Below, piece by piece: positions 6,295 through 7,094 of a stretch of DNA of 7,094 bases. Position 1 is the first letter of the stretch, and every line of letters starts with the position of its first letter. The notes beneath the pieces are model-generated. The model did not search any database. It saw nothing but the letters and a program-made list of their open reading frames with translations, and was not told the DNA's origin. This DNA is from SCUN01 sp964343975 (GTDB taxonomy: Bacteria; Acidobacteriota; Vicinamibacteria; Vicinamibacterales; SCN-69-37): the NCBI GenBank assembly GCA_964343975.1, contig CAYFLU010000171.1, positions 1 through 7,094 on the forward strand. Direction: 5' to 3'. The translations under genes were made by a program, and so were the position numbers.

Positions 6295-6303
6295 GTGAAT
6301 TCC
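6286..6303. promoter_or_regulatory. Perfect 18-bp palindrome, candidate operator
   Basis: GGAATTCACGTGAATTCC reads identically on both strands. It lies between the divergent phosphofructokinase and esterase genes, 47 bases from one ATG and 57 from the other, and overlaps the predicted -35 position of the phosphofructokinase promoter. A perfect, ungapped dyad of this length in a divergent control region is typical of a binding site for a dimeric regulator. The regulator is not in the window and I cannot name it. Confidence 0.6.
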
Positions 6304-6329
6304 GGCGCCGATCGTTCCGGCGAGCGGTG

Positions 6330-6335
6330 TAGTAT
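6330..6335 (+). promoter_or_regulatory. Weak -10 candidate for the esterase gene
   Basis: TAGTAT (4 of 6 consensus bases) lies 25 bases before the esterase ATG, downstream of the palindrome. No recognisable -35 element is at the usual spacing, which would fit a promoter that needs an activator. A good ribosome binding site, AGGAG at 6350-6354, follows with a 6-base spacing to the ATG. Confidence 0.3.
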
Positions 6336-6360
6336 GCCGACCATCGCAGAGGAGCCCCTG

Positions 6361-7094
6361 ATGAAGCGCATCGTCTCAATTGGCCTCGTGATTGCCGGTT
6401 TGATCATTGGGTTCGCGCCCACCACCACCGCGCAGCAGCCTGCCGGTCGCGCGGGTGGTGCGCCGCCGCCGCAGGTCACGTCGCCCGAGCTTCAGGCCGA
6501 TCGCCGCATCACGTTCCGGATCTACGCGCCGCAGGCGCAGGCGGTGCGGCTCTCCGCCAGTGACATCCCGGGGCTCGGCCCCGCCGCGCAGCTGACCAAG
6601 GCCGACAACGGCGTGTGGGAAACCACGGTCGGTCCGGTCAACCCCGGCACCTATCGATACAACTTCAATGTGGACGGCGTTGCGACGATCGACCCGCGCA
6701 GCCCGTTCACGAGCGAATCGAACAACAACACGTGGAGTGTGGTGCACGTGCCGGGCTCGGAGTTCGCCGACACGAAGAGCGTGCCGCACGGTGCCGTGGC
6801 GGCCGTGACCTACTACTCGACCGCGCTTCGCGACTTCCGCCGCATGCACATCTACACGCCGCCCGGCTACGAGCGTGGCAAGGACAAGTACCCGGTCTTC
6901 TATCTGCTGCACGGCGCCGGCGACAGCGACGACTCGTGGACGTCGGTCGGGCGCGCCGGTTTCATCCTCGACAACCTCATCGCCGCCGGGAAAGCCACGC
7001 CGATGGTCGTCGTGATGCCGGCCGGCCACACGCGGCGCGGCGCCGCGGCGCAGGGGGCGACCGGACGCACGGCGACCGATGAATTCGTGCAGGA
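6361..7094 (+). CDS. Secreted CE1-type esterase (enterochelin/feruloyl esterase-like), C-terminus cut by window edge
   Basis: The first 244 residues are present and the frame is open at the right edge. The N-terminus is a Sec signal peptide (MKR, then a hydrophobic core to about 20) with a likely cut near TTTAQQ (21-26). A Pro/Gly/Ala linker follows. Residues about 42-130 form a CBM48/early-set-like Ig domain with the pattern RITFRIYAPQAQAVRL, GVWETTVGPVNPGTYRY and DPRSP. From about 142 the alpha/beta-hydrolase begins: RRMHIYTPPGYERG (160-173), then YPVFYLLHGAGD (177-188) with the oxyanion-type HG, and MVVVMPAGH (215-223). The nucleophile (GxSxG) and the rest of the triad would lie beyond the edge. 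Members act on ester-linked sugars such as feruloyl- or acetyl-xylan, or on enterochelin-like esters; the substrate cannot be told here. The start is supported by AGGAG 6 bases upstream. Confidence 0.9.
   Translation, partial: MKRIVSIGLVIAGLIIGFAPTTTAQQPAGRAGGAPPPQVTSPELQADRRITFRIYAPQAQAVRLSASDIPGLGPAAQLTKADNGVWETTVGPVNPGTYRYNFNVDGVATIDPRSPFTSESNNNTWSVVHVPGSEFADTKSVPHGAVAAVTYYSTALRDFRRMHIYTPPGYERGKDKYPVFYLLHGAGDSDDSWTSVGRAGFILDNLIAAGKATPMVVVMPAGHTRRGAAAQGATGRTATDEFVQ

Noticed and set aside
5471..6298. Plus-strand open frame of 275 codons
   Set aside because: It is antisense to the phosphofructokinase gene and has no domain or ribosome binding site of note.
6286..6303. Cloning or vector artefact suggested by two GAATTC sites
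   Set aside because: The flanking sequence is continuous with native gene starts on both sides and no linker or vector sequence is seen. The sites are simply part of the palindrome.

Overview
The window reads as a chromosomal segment of a high-GC Gram-negative bacterium. Strong GC bias at third codon positions, a Rieske/cytochrome b complex with c-type hemes fused onto cytochrome b, a seven-bladed YVTN propeller lipoprotein and a secreted CE1-type esterase together suggest Acidobacteriota (possibly Vicinamibacteria). This taxonomic guess is inference from gene content and style, not from a database match. No mobile element, RNA gene or CRISPR array is visible.

Layout, left to right. (1) The minus strand at 1-1475 carries the translational GTPase TypA/BipA, whose C-terminus runs off the left edge. 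(2) Divergent from it, only 23 bp away, is a two-gene respiratory operon on the plus strand: a Tat-type Rieske iron-sulfur protein (1499-1963), overlapped by 4 bp by a large fusion protein (1960-3489). The fusion joins cytochrome b6, a subunit IV-like part with PEWY, and a C-terminal di-heme cytochrome c. (3) A short convergent gap (3490-3580) holds two arrays of 8-bp tandem repeats. (4) The minus strand at 3581-4711 encodes a YVTN beta-propeller lipoprotein resembling the family associated with PQQ-dependent catabolism. (5) A gap with a perfect 19-bp hairpin follows. (6) The minus strand at 4847-6238 encodes a 463-residue 6-phosphofructokinase. (7) A divergent control region contains a perfect 18-bp palindrome. 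(8) The plus strand from 6361 to the right edge starts a secreted esterase with an N-terminal sugar-binding-like Ig domain.

How the parts work together. The Rieske protein and the fusion could form a nearly complete quinol:electron-acceptor oxidoreductase from two polypeptides, with the di-heme tail replacing cytochrome c1 or f. The Rieske cluster lacks the two hydrogen-bonding residues that raise its potential, which points to a menaquinol-type, lower-potential chain. The propeller next door may relate to periplasmic (PQQ) dehydrogenase metabolism feeding such a chain, but only neighbourhood and family resemblance support this. The phosphofructokinase and esterase share a control region with a candidate operator, suggesting coordinated carbohydrate use.

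The most notable points are the triple cytochrome fusion, the shared-core divergent promoter with predicted leaderless starts, the 18-bp palindrome and the period-8 repeat arrays. I see no clear sign of a wholly new defence or mobile system.
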